Assembly: GCA_028819565.1 (NCBI GenBank)
Contig: JAPPLD010000003.1
Span: forward strand, 62,001 to 126,000
DNA from: Gammaproteobacteria bacterium
Lineage (GTDB): Bacteria; Pseudomonadota; Gammaproteobacteria; Poriferisulfidales; Poriferisulfidaceae
Reading direction: 5' to 3'
Length of the DNA stretch: 64,000 bases
In this document: piece after piece, positions 10,206 through 19,800 of the stretch
Numbering within the stretch: position 1 is the stretch's first letter
Layout of the letters: each line of letters begins with the position of its first letter
The notes under the pieces: model-generated
The model's database searches: none
What the model was told of the DNA's origin: nothing
What the model saw: only the letters and a program-made list of their open reading frames with translations
Made by a program: the position numbers and the translations under genes

Positions 10206-10499
10206 TTATACCACGATCGCCTGTCTTTCGATTCTTGAAAATGTCTTGCCGATGCTTTCCACGGCGAGGTCGGTTTTGTCCGTCGGTCCGATGTCAATCA
10301 CCAAGACATGATCTTCGCCCGTTTTGATGATTTCCCTAAGTTCCGTCTCTAGTTCAGCACGTCTGCGTCGGGAAAGGCGACACTGAAACACCGACAACTG
10401 GAGCCACTCTCCGAAGCCATTCATGGTCTTGAAGACACGCCTCCACCGGCGGCTGTTGGCGATGTCGTAGGTTACAATGTAGGTTCGTTCATCGTTCAT
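10206..10499 (-). CDS. cas2: CRISPR adaptation protein Cas2
   Basis: This 97-residue protein has the Cas2 ferredoxin-fold signature: an initial strand TYIVTYDIANSRRWRRV carrying the conserved aspartate, then the FGEWLQLSVFQCRL segment and a closing ETELREII helix with VLVIDIG strand. Cas2 forms the dimer at the centre of the Cas1-Cas2 integrase that inserts new spacers. It starts 2 bp after the cas4-cas1 stop, so the two are co-transcribed, and it ends just before the leader. Length is normal for the family. Confidence 0.95.
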   Translation of the reverse strand: MNDERTYIVTYDIANSRRWRRVFKTMNGFGEWLQLSVFQCRLSRRRRAELETELREIIKTGEDHVLVIDIGPTDKTDLAVESIGKTFSRIERQAIVV

Positions 10500-10501
10500 G
10501 C

Positions 10502-12238
10502 CTACCTCGGTAGATAGTGGGGATAAGTGGGAAGTTCACCAAGAAGATGGCGGCTTAGCAGTCTCGCCTGTACCAAGATCAATCTCCGCATACTGAGCCT
10601 GTAGCCGAAAATTGGGTGCGTGGTTTCTTGAGTCAAGCGGCGTTCGAACGCACCGACGAATTTTTTCCGTCCAGCAGAAGTCAATGCAGTTCCAGTTGTT
10701 CCGGTTACGAAGTCGTCCGCTGATACCTCTCCTGTGTTGACGACGGACAGCACGGTCGAGTCGGCAATTATCGGTCTGAAAGGTTCCATGATGTCCAGTG
10801 CTAGCGCGGGCCTGCCGTACCGGGGCGCATGGAAGAATCCGCGATAGGGATCGAATCCGACAGAGGAAAGCGCAATGGTCATATGGCGGGTCAGCATGGC
10901 GTAGGCCAGTGACAGCATCGCATTGACGGGATCTTTCGGGGGTCGGCGGTTTCTTGCATCGAACTGGAATGCATCAATGCCGTCAGAGGCGTTGGCGGCA
11001 TTTTTGGATTTTGGTGGTGCGAGCAGATCCGCAAATGCCCGGAAATAAATTGCGGCACCAGCGCCCTCGACTCCAAGCAGTTCGTCTGAGGATTGGACGC
11101 GGCCCGCCAGTTTCCGGTTTGAGGAAAGGCTATTCAATATGGCTTTCCTCGAATCTTTATCTCCCCGCCAGTTGCGGCGCAGGATGGTTCTTTGGTTGAG
11201 TATCTTGGCAGCAACGAGATTTCGGGAGAACTGCACGCAAAAGTGTTTGTCGAAACTCAGTCGATATTGCTCCGTACGGATTTCGACATTGCGATGGCCG
11301 AGACCATGCGCTATTCCTCGGAACCATCCTCCATGACTATGAAAGGTGACCGGGATCTCGCGTTCGAGCAGGCAGGTGAGTGCGGGGGTGCTGATTGAGA
11401 CATTGCCAAACAATGCGACATCGGAAATGTTATTGATGCGGGCAATCGTATCGTCCTTGTCGTCTTCGGTGATTTGAAGGGTGCCGCCCTTTTTCTTGAC
11501 GTATGCTTTCTGCGATTGGACGACCAGTGGCAGTGCTTCGTCCTGCGCGACTGCGATAGGCCGTGGAGCCAGATTTGATCCAGCGAGTGAATTCATTTCA
11601 TCTGGAAGGCAGACAGACACCAAGGCGCAACGGGGACATTTCGGGCTGTCTCGCAAGGGTGGTGGTATGCGAGCATAGGAGACGGATAGGCGCAAGCGAT
11701 TCGCTGCATTTTTGGCCACATCGCGCAATTCATCGTCAAGTGTGATGCGGACGCGCTCGCGGCTCTCCGCAAACCAGATGGCCCCTTCGTCTACTTGGTA
11801 GCCGTGTTCCTCCAGCAGCATGGCCTGCAAGCAGACTTGAACTCGCTCGGGATCGTAGGCTCCCTGTGCCACGTGCGGTCGCTTGCCTCGCTTGTAGTCG
11901 ATCGGCGTGACTACGCCATTTTCAGCTTCGGCAATATCGATCTTCGCAATAACACCCAGAGAATCGGAGGATAAAGTGAGTGAACGGCTGATCACTTTGC
12001 TGTGCTCTTCTTCCAATGTTTCGGGTTCGGGGAGCGGTTTGCTGGCCTTGTCAACTCGGGTATGGATGCGACGCCCATCCACTGTGTCGCCTGTCTCGAC
12101 CCATTCGGCTTGACTCCACATGAGATAGGCGAGGCGCGGACAGTAAACGAATTCGTTCACCATTCTTGCAGGCACCAGTGGCGTGTCAACTGTTGCTGGT
12201 GGGGTAGGAAGGCGAAGCTCCAGTTGAGAGGAAGTCAT
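10502..12238 (-). CDS. cas4-cas1: CRISPR adaptation fusion protein Cas4-Cas1 (type I-G)
   Basis: The 578-residue product joins an N-terminal Cas4 to a C-terminal Cas1, as known in type I-G systems. The Cas4 part (about 1-215) has the RecB-like nuclease residues D101, D114 and K116 (PIDYKRGK) and four cysteines, C33, C201, C204 and C210, suited to an iron-sulfur cluster. The Cas1 part (about 235-578) shows the metal ligands E391 (VEGAGAAIYFRAF), H470 (FFHAPRYGRPALALDIMEP) and E485, with D493 nearby. Cas4 trims prespacers and selects the PAM; Cas1 with Cas2 integrates them. Every catalytic residue I looked for is present, so adaptation should work. Confidence 0.95.
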   Translation of the reverse strand: MTSSQLELRLPTPPATVDTPLVPARMVNEFVYCPRLAYLMWSQAEWVETGDTVDGRRIHTRVDKASKPLPEPETLEEEHSKVISRSLTLSSDSLGVIAKIDIAEAENGVVTPIDYKRGKRPHVAQGAYDPERVQVCLQAMLLEEHGYQVDEGAIWFAESRERVRITLDDELRDVAKNAANRLRLSVSYARIPPPLRDSPKCPRCALVSVCLPDEMNSLAGSNLAPRPIAVAQDEALPLVVQSQKAYVKKKGGTLQITEDDKDDTIARINNISDVALFGNVSISTPALTCLLEREIPVTFHSHGGWFRGIAHGLGHRNVEIRTEQYRLSFDKHFCVQFSRNLVAAKILNQRTILRRNWRGDKDSRKAILNSLSSNRKLAGRVQSSDELLGVEGAGAAIYFRAFADLLAPPKSKNAANASDGIDAFQFDARNRRPPKDPVNAMLSLAYAMLTRHMTIALSSVGFDPYRGFFHAPRYGRPALALDIMEPFRPIIADSTVLSVVNTGEVSADDFVTGTTGTALTSAGRKKFVGAFERRLTQETTHPIFGYRLSMRRLILVQARLLSRHLLGELPTYPHYLPR

Positions 12239-12252
12239 GAATGACAGTCAGT

Positions 12253-12268
12253 TGAAATTTTAATTTCA
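12253..12268. promoter_or_regulatory. Palindrome upstream of cas4-cas1
   Basis: TGAAATTTTAATTTCA is a perfect inverted repeat (7-bp arms, TT centre) 15 bases upstream of the cas4-cas1 start. On the minus strand it contains TAAAAT, a possible -10 box, so the palindrome could be an operator for the adaptation operon. No convincing -35 box was seen. Confidence 0.3.
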
Positions 12269-12339
12269 GAAAGAGGTTGGACTCCCGTTCCCGCACCTCA
12301 ACCTGATTGCTTTTTTGACCATCGCTGATGTAGGAAGCT

Positions 12340-12810
12340 TTAGAAGACCCAATCCTCGTTGGTCATGAATCCTTCGAGATTCAGGCACGGTATATCAAAG
12401 TACTCACAGATGTTGGGGACGCGCACTGCTTGTGGACGTTCGGTCTCGAGAGTCACGACCAAGCTGTCATGTGCGGCGGCTTTAGCAATGACAAAAGGGT
12501 CGGCATTGAGGCCGCCTTTGAGTATCTTTTTTCGTTCAACATTTTGCCGAAAGTGCCGGACCAGATAGATTTTCTGAACGAATTCGGCTTCTGCAACCGA
12601 GGGAATCGGAAAAGCTTCAGGATGTTCGCGTATCCAATTCTGAAGGTCATGCCGGCCATACTGCTTCAGTTCTCGGCCGACTTCCCGTGTGGAAGTAATC
12701 ATGCCTTTTTCTATCAACCGGTCGAATTTCTTCCAGAGAGTCGGGAAACGGCTTCGGTAGAAACTCCTGAAAATCTCGGACAGGGCTGACGTGTCGAAGA
12801 CATACATCAA
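12340..12810 (-). CDS. DUF4411 PIN-like domain protein, probable toxin
   Basis: This 156-residue protein starts MYVFDTSALSEIFRSFY, the N-terminus of DUF4411 proteins, which have a PIN-like nuclease fold. Acidic residues expected at a PIN site are visible: D6, E43 (TREVGREL) and D104 (NADPFVIAKA). It overlaps the end of the upstream HTH/ImmA-like gene by 4 bp, a pairing often seen for this family. PIN toxins are RNases; by analogy this would be the toxin of the pair, but no target can be inferred. Either of the two leading methionines could be the start. Confidence 0.75.
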   Translation of the reverse strand: MMYVFDTSALSEIFRSFYRSRFPTLWKKFDRLIEKGMITSTREVGRELKQYGRHDLQNWIREHPEAFPIPSVAEAEFVQKIYLVRHFRQNVERKKILKGGLNADPFVIAKAAAHDSLVVTLETERPQAVRVPNICEYFDIPCLNLEGFMTNEDWVF

Positions 12811-13940
12811 GCGGCTTTCCTGAAGAAGTAATCTTCCAGTTTGGGCAGGTTGCTGACTTTCACGTCAAGATAGTCAGCCAATTCCGGCTCACTGATGCGG
12901 TTCTGGTGATATTTCGAGAAGGCCAAGCCGATGTAGCGGGCGCCTAGATACGCGACCTTCGTCCAGTAGTAGTTTCCGCCGCTTTTATGCCGCCACTGTC
13001 TGGCCCACTTTTTCTGGGCGGAATCGTACTGGCTTTTGGTGATAAGCCCCCGGTCGAGGAATCTCCGGAAGATTACTTCCCGGGAGACATGGTACTTTCC
13101 CGCAAGATACTCAGCGGTTCGTTCATTCGCGGCGCGGTCTCTGATTTCCTGCTCGAAGCGTTCCCCGGGCAGAAGAAATTCTGCGGCGAATCGGTTGCAG
13201 ATGATCTCGGTTTGCTGACTTGACATCGGAATGCCTTCCTCGGACATCTCACTGATCGAGACGATGCCGCTCGTATGGAACAAAAGGTGCGCGACTTCGT
13301 GGAACAAGGTGAAGGTTTGGCGGGTCTTCGCGGAATTGTTGACGTAGATGATCGGAAAGGTTTCGTCGTACAACGAGAATCCCGAATAGTTGTCGTTGTG
13401 GAAAGTGTCTTTGAACACCGCGACCCCACAATCCTCCAAAACGCTCCTCCAAGCGTCGACGGCAGTCTCTGCGTCGAGCCAACCTGTCTGTTCATCAAGC
13501 GAGACCCTTAAGTATTTCCGCACGCGCCGTGCCATGGAGACAACGTCTGTCCTTGAAGTAAAACGCAGGTCGCGAAGGATGAGGCGCTCTGCAGGATTGC
13601 GTCCATCGCTCAGTTCCGATAGGTTCATTTGAAAAACCTTTGCTTTGCGCAAAAGAGCGAGAATTGCAGGTGGGAGCTGCTCGAACTGCGCGTCGGGCAA
13701 CGTCCGGAAAGATTCACGTATTGGCGGTACATCCGGTGGTTCCGGGAAGAAGAACACTGCAATGGGTATCTGGAAAGCCTCGCCCAGTTTTTCAAGTTGG
13801 CAATAGGTCGGAGAGGATTCCCCGGATTCCCATGCCGCGATGTCTCTGAATCTCAACCGGGCATCTTCTAGCGTCATACCTGCCCGTTCCCGTGCCCAGA
13901 CCAGGACTTCAGGCGTAATGGGGATATTTTTCGAGGACAC
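12807..13940 (-). CDS. XRE HTH / ImmA-IrrE-type metalloprotease regulator
   Basis: This 377-residue protein combines an N-terminal Xre helix-turn-helix (about 10-65: MTLEDARLRF, AAWESGESSPTYCQLEKLGEAF) with an ImmA/IrrE-type zinc-protease domain whose motif HEVAH is at 214-218 and is followed by LLFHTSG. ImmA/IrrE enzymes cleave repressors in mobile elements and stress responses; such fusions often act as regulators or antitoxins. The 4-bp overlap with the PIN-like gene suggests a two-gene module in which this product controls the toxin. All zinc-site residues I can place are intact. The antitoxin role is inferred from context. Confidence 0.82.
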   Translation of the reverse strand: MSSKNIPITPEVLVWARERAGMTLEDARLRFRDIAAWESGESSPTYCQLEKLGEAFQIPIAVFFFPEPPDVPPIRESFRTLPDAQFEQLPPAILALLRKAKVFQMNLSELSDGRNPAERLILRDLRFTSRTDVVSMARRVRKYLRVSLDEQTGWLDAETAVDAWRSVLEDCGVAVFKDTFHNDNYSGFSLYDETFPIIYVNNSAKTRQTFTLFHEVAHLLFHTSGIVSISEMSEEGIPMSSQQTEIICNRFAAEFLLPGERFEQEIRDRAANERTAEYLAGKYHVSREVIFRRFLDRGLITKSQYDSAQKKWARQWRHKSGGNYYWTKVAYLGARYIGLAFSKYHQNRISEPELADYLDVKVSNLPKLEDYFFRKAA

Positions 13941-13978
13941 GATGAAGTCTTAGACCTATAAGAAATTGTACAAAAAAA

Positions 13979-15232
13979 TCAGTCCAGACCATCTGGGTCC
14001 AGAACCTTTTTATCATTCTTCAGTTTTTTCTGCCTCCATAGTTCCAGCAGAGGCGCCTGGATCAGAACGGAGAACAGCACTACCCCGAAACCGATGGACT
14101 CGATGGTCCACCAATAGTCAAGCGCGATCGGTACGCTCAGCGCCAGTCCCACGGTGACGGCGCCGCGGGCACTGCTGACATAAAGGATGTTGTGGTCGGG
14201 AAGTTCCTTCAGCGCCTTGTTCGTCCGAGTCAACAACGGCATGACGAGAGTGAGTCCGGCAATGCGGGCCAGAATCACTGCGCCGATCCCGATCAGGATG
14301 GCCAGGTAGCGGTCGGAGAACATATCGATTGAAATGCTCAACCCGAGCATCAGGAACAGCATGGATTCGGCGAAGGTGGCCATGAGGCGCCAGAACTCGT
14401 CCACAAAGTGGTCCTGCGGAGCGTCCAGGTCCTGGTGCATGGTGCGGCCCATGATCAGTGCCGTCGCCAGCACGGACAGGACGCCGGAGACGTTCAGCAC
14501 ATAGTCCGCGACCAGGTAGGCCATGTAGGCGGTCACCAGGGTGAACAGGGCCACTTCGTGAGGGGAAGGCTGACGCACCCGCAGGAAGACCAGGGATAAA
14601 AAGCCAATTACCACTCCAATGACGGCACCGCCGAGCACCTCCCAGACGATATACAGCGCGATCTCCCCGGGTCCAAGGGTCAAGTCGGGTTCCAGCGCGA
14701 AAGCCAACAGGAGAGTGAACAGCACGATGGCCAACGCGTTGTTCAGCAGACCCTCACCCCTGATCAGCGTACGCAGGTCCGGGGGCAGGTTCAGATGCCT
14801 GAAGACCTGTTGAAATGCTTGACTGTGGGTGGCGATCAGCATGGTGCCGGTCAGGAGAGCCGCAATCCACGGGAACCCGGCCGGATGGCCCATGCCGTAG
14901 TAGATCAGCACGGTGCTGAATGCCAGGGAGATGAGCGCCAGCGGCAGTGCCAGCAGGATGATGCCGAACAGGTTCCGCCCGAATCTCGGCACATCCATGC
15001 TGTAGGCGGCGGAAAAGATCAGAATCGGCAGGAGCACATAGAAGACCAAGTCACGCAGTATGCCGCTGTGCAGGCCCAACTGGTCGGCATTGACGATCAA
15101 ACTGCTGAAAGCGAAACCAAGAAGCAATAGCAGTGCTTCGAACGGAAACTTCAAGCGGCTGAAGAGAGGTTTCAGCACCAGGCCCAGAAGCAGCAGGCCT
15201 GCAAGGCTGGAAATCGGGACGACCAGTTCCAT
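13979..15232 (-). CDS. CPA1-type cation/proton antiporter homologue lacking signature aspartates
   Basis: This 417-residue polytopic membrane protein (about 12 hydrophobic segments) aligns along its length with NhaP-type CPA1 Na+/H+ antiporters. The two signature sites are altered. The usual TDP of the unwound helix reads THS (T135-H136) and the usual EGESLLND reads RGEGLLNN (158-165), so both conserved aspartates are gone. In studied CPA1 proteins these aspartates bind the ion. It is therefore an antiporter homologue of uncertain activity. It is the last gene of a minus-strand run, 6 bp after the FMN glutamate-synthase-like gene. Its tail is lysine- and aspartate-rich. Confidence 0.8.
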   Translation of the reverse strand: MELVVPISSLAGLLLLGLVLKPLFSRLKFPFEALLLLLGFAFSSLIVNADQLGLHSGILRDLVFYVLLPILIFSAAYSMDVPRFGRNLFGIILLALPLALISLAFSTVLIYYGMGHPAGFPWIAALLTGTMLIATHSQAFQQVFRHLNLPPDLRTLIRGEGLLNNALAIVLFTLLLAFALEPDLTLGPGEIALYIVWEVLGGAVIGVVIGFLSLVFLRVRQPSPHEVALFTLVTAYMAYLVADYVLNVSGVLSVLATALIMGRTMHQDLDAPQDHFVDEFWRLMATFAESMLFLMLGLSISIDMFSDRYLAILIGIGAVILARIAGLTLVMPLLTRTNKALKELPDHNILYVSSARGAVTVGLALSVPIALDYWWTIESIGFGVVLFSVLIQAPLLELWRQKKLKNDKKVLDPDGLD

Positions 15233-15238
15233 GCTGAC

Positions 15239-16750
15239 TCAGGCGGCTCGAGCGGACGAAGGATAAAGTTGGTGCAGAGAGATGCTCAGACCGTTGGGTT
15301 GCACGATTCGTGCATGAGTTCGATTCAGCGCACGCGGATGAGGCGCGCCGCAGGAACGCGCGATCATGGCGACTTCCGCTTCCATGTTGCGGGCCAGGTG
15401 GGCAACCCGGACGGCCTTGTTCGTCGGATTCAGGCCCTGTTGCAGCCGCGGATTGTGCGTCGTGACGCCGGTGGGACAGGTGTTGCGATTGCACTGCATG
15501 GCCTGGATGCAGCCGAGCGCGAACATGAACGCGCGAGCCGAACAGATAAAGTCCGCCCCCAGGCACAGTGCCCAGGCCACGTCGGATGGATTGACCTGCT
15601 TGCCGGACGCGATGACGCGCACGCGTTCGCGCAAGCCGCTCTGCTCCAGGCGATCGACCGTCATCGGCAGACTTTCGCGCAACGGCAGCCCGACTACGTC
15701 CAGCAAGGGCATGGGGGCGGCGCCGCTGCCACCGTCGCAGCCATCTATGGTGACGAAGTCTGGGGCGGACTCGGGGCCCCGGCGCAGGATTTCTTCGATC
15801 CAGTCATCCAGTATCTGCTCAGAGCCGATCACAGTCTTGAAACCGACCGGCTTGCCGGTCAGGTCGCGAATCCGGGCGATCGCGTCCAGCAGTTCGGAGG
15901 TATTGCTAATCCCGGGATGCCGGCGTGGGCTGAACGATGTCTTGCCGATCGGGATGCCACGGATCTGGGCAATCTCCTCAGTCACCTTGACGCCTGGCAG
16001 GATGCCGCCCATGCCGGGTTTTGCACCTTGGGAGAGTTTGATCTCGAACATGCGCACATGAGGGCTTTCGGCAAGTTCCCGCAGGCGTTCTTCCGACAGG
16101 TTGCCGTGCTCGTCGCGCACGCCGTAGTTGGCGGTGCCGATCTGGAACATCAGATCGCAGTCGCCCTCCAGATGATAGGGCGACAGCCCGCCCTCGCCGG
16201 TATTGAGCCAGCAGCCCGCCTTAGCCGCACCTCGCGACAACGCCTGCACGGCGACGTTCGAGATGGCACCGTAGCTCATGCCCGAGATGTGGAAGAAGTG
16301 TTCCGTGGTGTAAGGTTCCGCAGTCTCCGGGCCGATAGTCAGCGGCGGGGGAGCGGCGTCTTTCTGGTCAAGTTCTGGGTAGGTGGCGTTGACGAACAGG
16401 ATGGTGCCGGGGCGCGTCAGGTCTCGGGTGGAGCCGAAAGGAAGGGTGTTACTGAGGTTCTTGCTGGCACGGTAGATCCAGGAGCGCTGCGCCCGGTTGA
16501 ACGGCATTTCCTCGCGATCCATGGCGAAGAAATACTGGCGGAAGAATTCGCCAAGGTGTTCAAACCAGTATCGGAAGCGCCCGATGACGGGATAATTGCG
16601 GCGCACCGCATGCCGGGTCTGCGTGACGTCGACGATGTAGAGCACCATCGCGGCCAGGATGACGAGACCAACGCTGACCAGCAGCATCGTGGCCAGCACG
16701 TCCATTACGATCAGCAATGGATCGAAGGAAACGGGTGTCACTTCTCGCAT
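15239..16750 (-). CDS. Membrane-anchored FMN-binding glutamate synthase-family protein
   Basis: This 503-residue protein has one or two N-terminal membrane segments (about 10-45, VLATMLLVSVGLVILAAMVL), followed by a domain like the central FMN-binding half of glutamate synthase (GltB type). Characteristic pieces are GSTRDLTRPG, SGMSYGAIS, KPGMGGILPGVKV, TIDGCDGGSGAAP and CNRNTCPTGVTTHNP, the last with cysteines resembling the GltB cluster region. The glutaminase domain is missing, as in other members of this stand-alone subfamily, whose substrate is not settled. It starts 60 bp after the Aas-like gene and is followed 6 bp later by the antiporter homologue. Confidence 0.85.
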   Translation of the reverse strand: MREVTPVSFDPLLIVMDVLATMLLVSVGLVILAAMVLYIVDVTQTRHAVRRNYPVIGRFRYWFEHLGEFFRQYFFAMDREEMPFNRAQRSWIYRASKNLSNTLPFGSTRDLTRPGTILFVNATYPELDQKDAAPPPLTIGPETAEPYTTEHFFHISGMSYGAISNVAVQALSRGAAKAGCWLNTGEGGLSPYHLEGDCDLMFQIGTANYGVRDEHGNLSEERLRELAESPHVRMFEIKLSQGAKPGMGGILPGVKVTEEIAQIRGIPIGKTSFSPRRHPGISNTSELLDAIARIRDLTGKPVGFKTVIGSEQILDDWIEEILRRGPESAPDFVTIDGCDGGSGAAPMPLLDVVGLPLRESLPMTVDRLEQSGLRERVRVIASGKQVNPSDVAWALCLGADFICSARAFMFALGCIQAMQCNRNTCPTGVTTHNPRLQQGLNPTNKAVRVAHLARNMEAEVAMIARSCGAPHPRALNRTHARIVQPNGLSISLHQLYPSSARAA

Positions 16751-16810
16751 CTTCGTCCCCCGGACGGAGCCCCGGGCGGGATCGATCCCACGTCTGGACT
16801 GTCTGCGGAA

Positions 16811-19800
16811 TTAGTGTAGCACCGAGACGGCGAGTTCCTGCGCGCGCCGCAGGTCTGGTTTGCCGCTGCCAAGCAGCGGCAGAGCCTCGACCGGCAAAAT
16901 CAGCCGGGGCCGCGCCAGTTCCCCCACTCCCTGTTCTCCCAAGGCCTGTCTCAACCAGCTCCGGTCCGGTTCGGGATGTTCGGTAATGAGGACCAGTTGC
17001 TCGCCTCGAGTGGGGTGGTTGACTGCGCAGACGATGTGACGGTATTCCGGCCAGACCTCGCTGACCTGCTGTTCTACGTAGGCGAGCGACACCATCTCGC
17101 CGCCGATCTTGGCGAACCGCTTGGCCCGGCCATGCAGGCTCAGGAACCCGTCATCGTCAAATTCGGCGACGTCGCCGGTATCGTGCCAACCGTCCTCCGG
17201 AGGGGTCAATAGTCGGTTTTCTCCCGGCATCCAGTAGCCGGACATCACGTTCGGACCGCGCAGAAACAATCGCCCGCGGGTGGCGCCGATGGTGTCTTGA
17301 GAGTCGTCCAGTGGTTCTAGGCGCGCTTCGATATCCGGCATCAGGCGGCCGACCGAACCTGGCTGGTTGCACACAAACGTGTTGGCACTGACCGCGGGCG
17401 AGGTTTCGGTCACGCCGTAACCTTCGTGGACGGTCAAACCGAAACGTTCCTGCCAGAATTTCCGGGTGCCTGATTTGAGTGGTTCGGCGCCAGCCACGAT
17501 CAAACGCAGGCTTTGCAGGTCTTCCGGGCTTGCCGCCTGCCCATAGCCGTTCAGGAACGTGTCGGTGGAGAAGAATACGGTGATGCTGTGTTCGCGGATT
17601 AGTTCTGGGATATGCTTGTAGTGGAGGGGGCTGGGATACAGGGTGCAGCGCAACCCGGCCATCAACGGCAGTAGCAAGCCAACGCCCAGGGCGAACGAGT
17701 GAAAGGTGGGGAGGCACAGCAGCAGGTGGTCCTGGGGAGTCAGGTTCAGTATCGCGCGGACCTGGCAACGGTTGCGTTGCAGGTTCCGGTGGCTTAGTAC
17801 AACGCCTTTGGGTTCGCCTTCCGATCCGGAGGTGAACAGCACCACGGCGGGGTCCGAGGGGTCCCCTTTCGGCGGCGGTCGCGTGGCGCGCCAGGCGGCT
17901 TTGAGTTTCATGCCGAGGTTCAACTGCGGCCTCAGATCCTCCAGCCACAGCAGCGTGTAGTCCTCGGCCAGAGCGTCGGCCAAGCCTCCGAGGTCGGCCT
18001 TCTCGACGAACTGGCGGGAAGTCACGACGTGGGTCAGCCCGGCCGTGCGGCAGGCGCTGGCGACATTGGCCGGTCCGGCGGTGTAGTTGAGCATGACCGG
18101 AATGCGGTGGAGCGTATGTAAGGCGAAAAAAGTGATTGGCGTGGCGGCAGCGTTCGGCAACAGGATGCCGACCGTATCTTGAGCCTTCGGCAAGGCTTGC
18201 TTGAGCAACTGGGCGACGGCGTGAATCGCCTGGAGTAGTTGACGGTAAGTCAGGGTCCGTTCCAGGTCGGCTAGGATCGGGCAACCAGCTCCGAACCTTC
18301 GGGTTGCACCGTACAAGGACTGCAATGTCGTGCATTCCCGGCAGTGCATCCGGTATTCCAGTTCACACAGCAAGTCGTAGATCTTGAAGGCATCGCGCCG
18401 AAGAGCTTTCGGCTCATCCGCCGCACGGGGCGGAAGCGGACAGTTTTCGAACCCGACCCGGATGCGCGGGTAAAAGCGGGGCATGTAGATCCCCGGGTCA
18501 CTGACGGACGCAACTTCGACGGGGTGGCCGGATCGCTCCCGGGCAGTCTGCATCAACTCCAGCAGCGTAGCCTCGCCCTCGGGACCGGATGGTGGCAGGA
18601 TCAGCACAGTGCGGGTGGGTTCATCCTGGTTGCCCGGCCACTGGTCGTCCAGGACGGCGGGATCCAGCGGCTTCAGACGGACCCAGCAGGCGAGCAGCCG
18701 AAGGCTCGCGCGGCGCAGCAGCGCGGGAGCGACATGGATCTCGAGTTTGCCGGGGATGGTGGCAGCCAGCGCCCAGGCGACCCAGGCGCTTCCACGCCGG
18801 GCGAATACCAGCGAACCGGGCGGTGGCGTTTCCGTGGTCAGTACGACTGACGCGATTGGCCATAAAAGGACATGGCGGAAGCTGCCCTGCGTGAAGTGCA
18901 GCAACAGCAATGCTGCCACGAGAGCGGTGGCGGCCATGGCCAGCCACACGGTGACGATCGTGCCGCCGGACTGGAAAATGACGATGGATGTTGCCGAGGC
19001 CAGCGCCATGAAGATGGAATTGAGGATGTTGTTGCAGGCGATGACCCGCGCGCGCCGGTCCTCCGGTGCCCGCTGCTGCACCAGGGTGTACAGGGGCGTG
19101 ACATAGAAACCGCCCGCCACGGCAAGCCCCAGCAAGATGCCGAGGGCGGTTACGGCCTGTGGATCCTCCAGCAGGGCAGTGAATCCGCGAAGTGGTGCAT
19201 CGGCGGGAGGAACGAGGCTGAGCAACACGAAGCCGGCGCCCAAGGCCGCTGCGGATATGGGTGCTAGGGTCGCCCGCGCCGTGCCGCCGAGCCAGCGGTT
19301 GCACAACAGGGCACCGAGCCCGATGCCAACGGTGAAGGTCGCAAGCGCGCCCGCCAACGCCTGTTCGTTGCCAGCCAACACGTCCCGGACAAACAATGGC
19401 AACTGGATGAGCATGCCAACCCCGATCATCCAGAACCAGCTGATGGCGAGCATCAACCAGGCTAGGCGAGGCTGGCTCAAGCCTTCCCGTACGATCCGCG
19501 CGGTTTCACTGAACGGCTCAAACGAGAGCCGCAGGCCGGCACCGGCGGGAACTTGCGCTGGAATTCGATAACTTGCCAAGTAGCCGGCACCGGCACTGAC
19601 TACCAGAATGCCGGGTACCCACAGGGCGGCGTCGGGAATACCCATTACGAGGGTTCCGGTCAGGCTTCCGGCGAGGATGGAGATGAACGTACCGACCGCG
19701 ACCCAAGCGTTGCCGGCCAGCAGTTCGGCCCGGGACAGCAAGTTCGGCAGGATGGCGTACTTCACCGGACCGAACAGGGCGGACTGCAGCCCGGTCAGGA

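Noticed and set aside
15269-16819. 516-codon plus-strand frame opposite the FMN glutamate synthase-like gene
   Set aside because: It is antisense to a well-supported gene, has no family resemblance, and long antisense frames are common in GC-rich codon usage.
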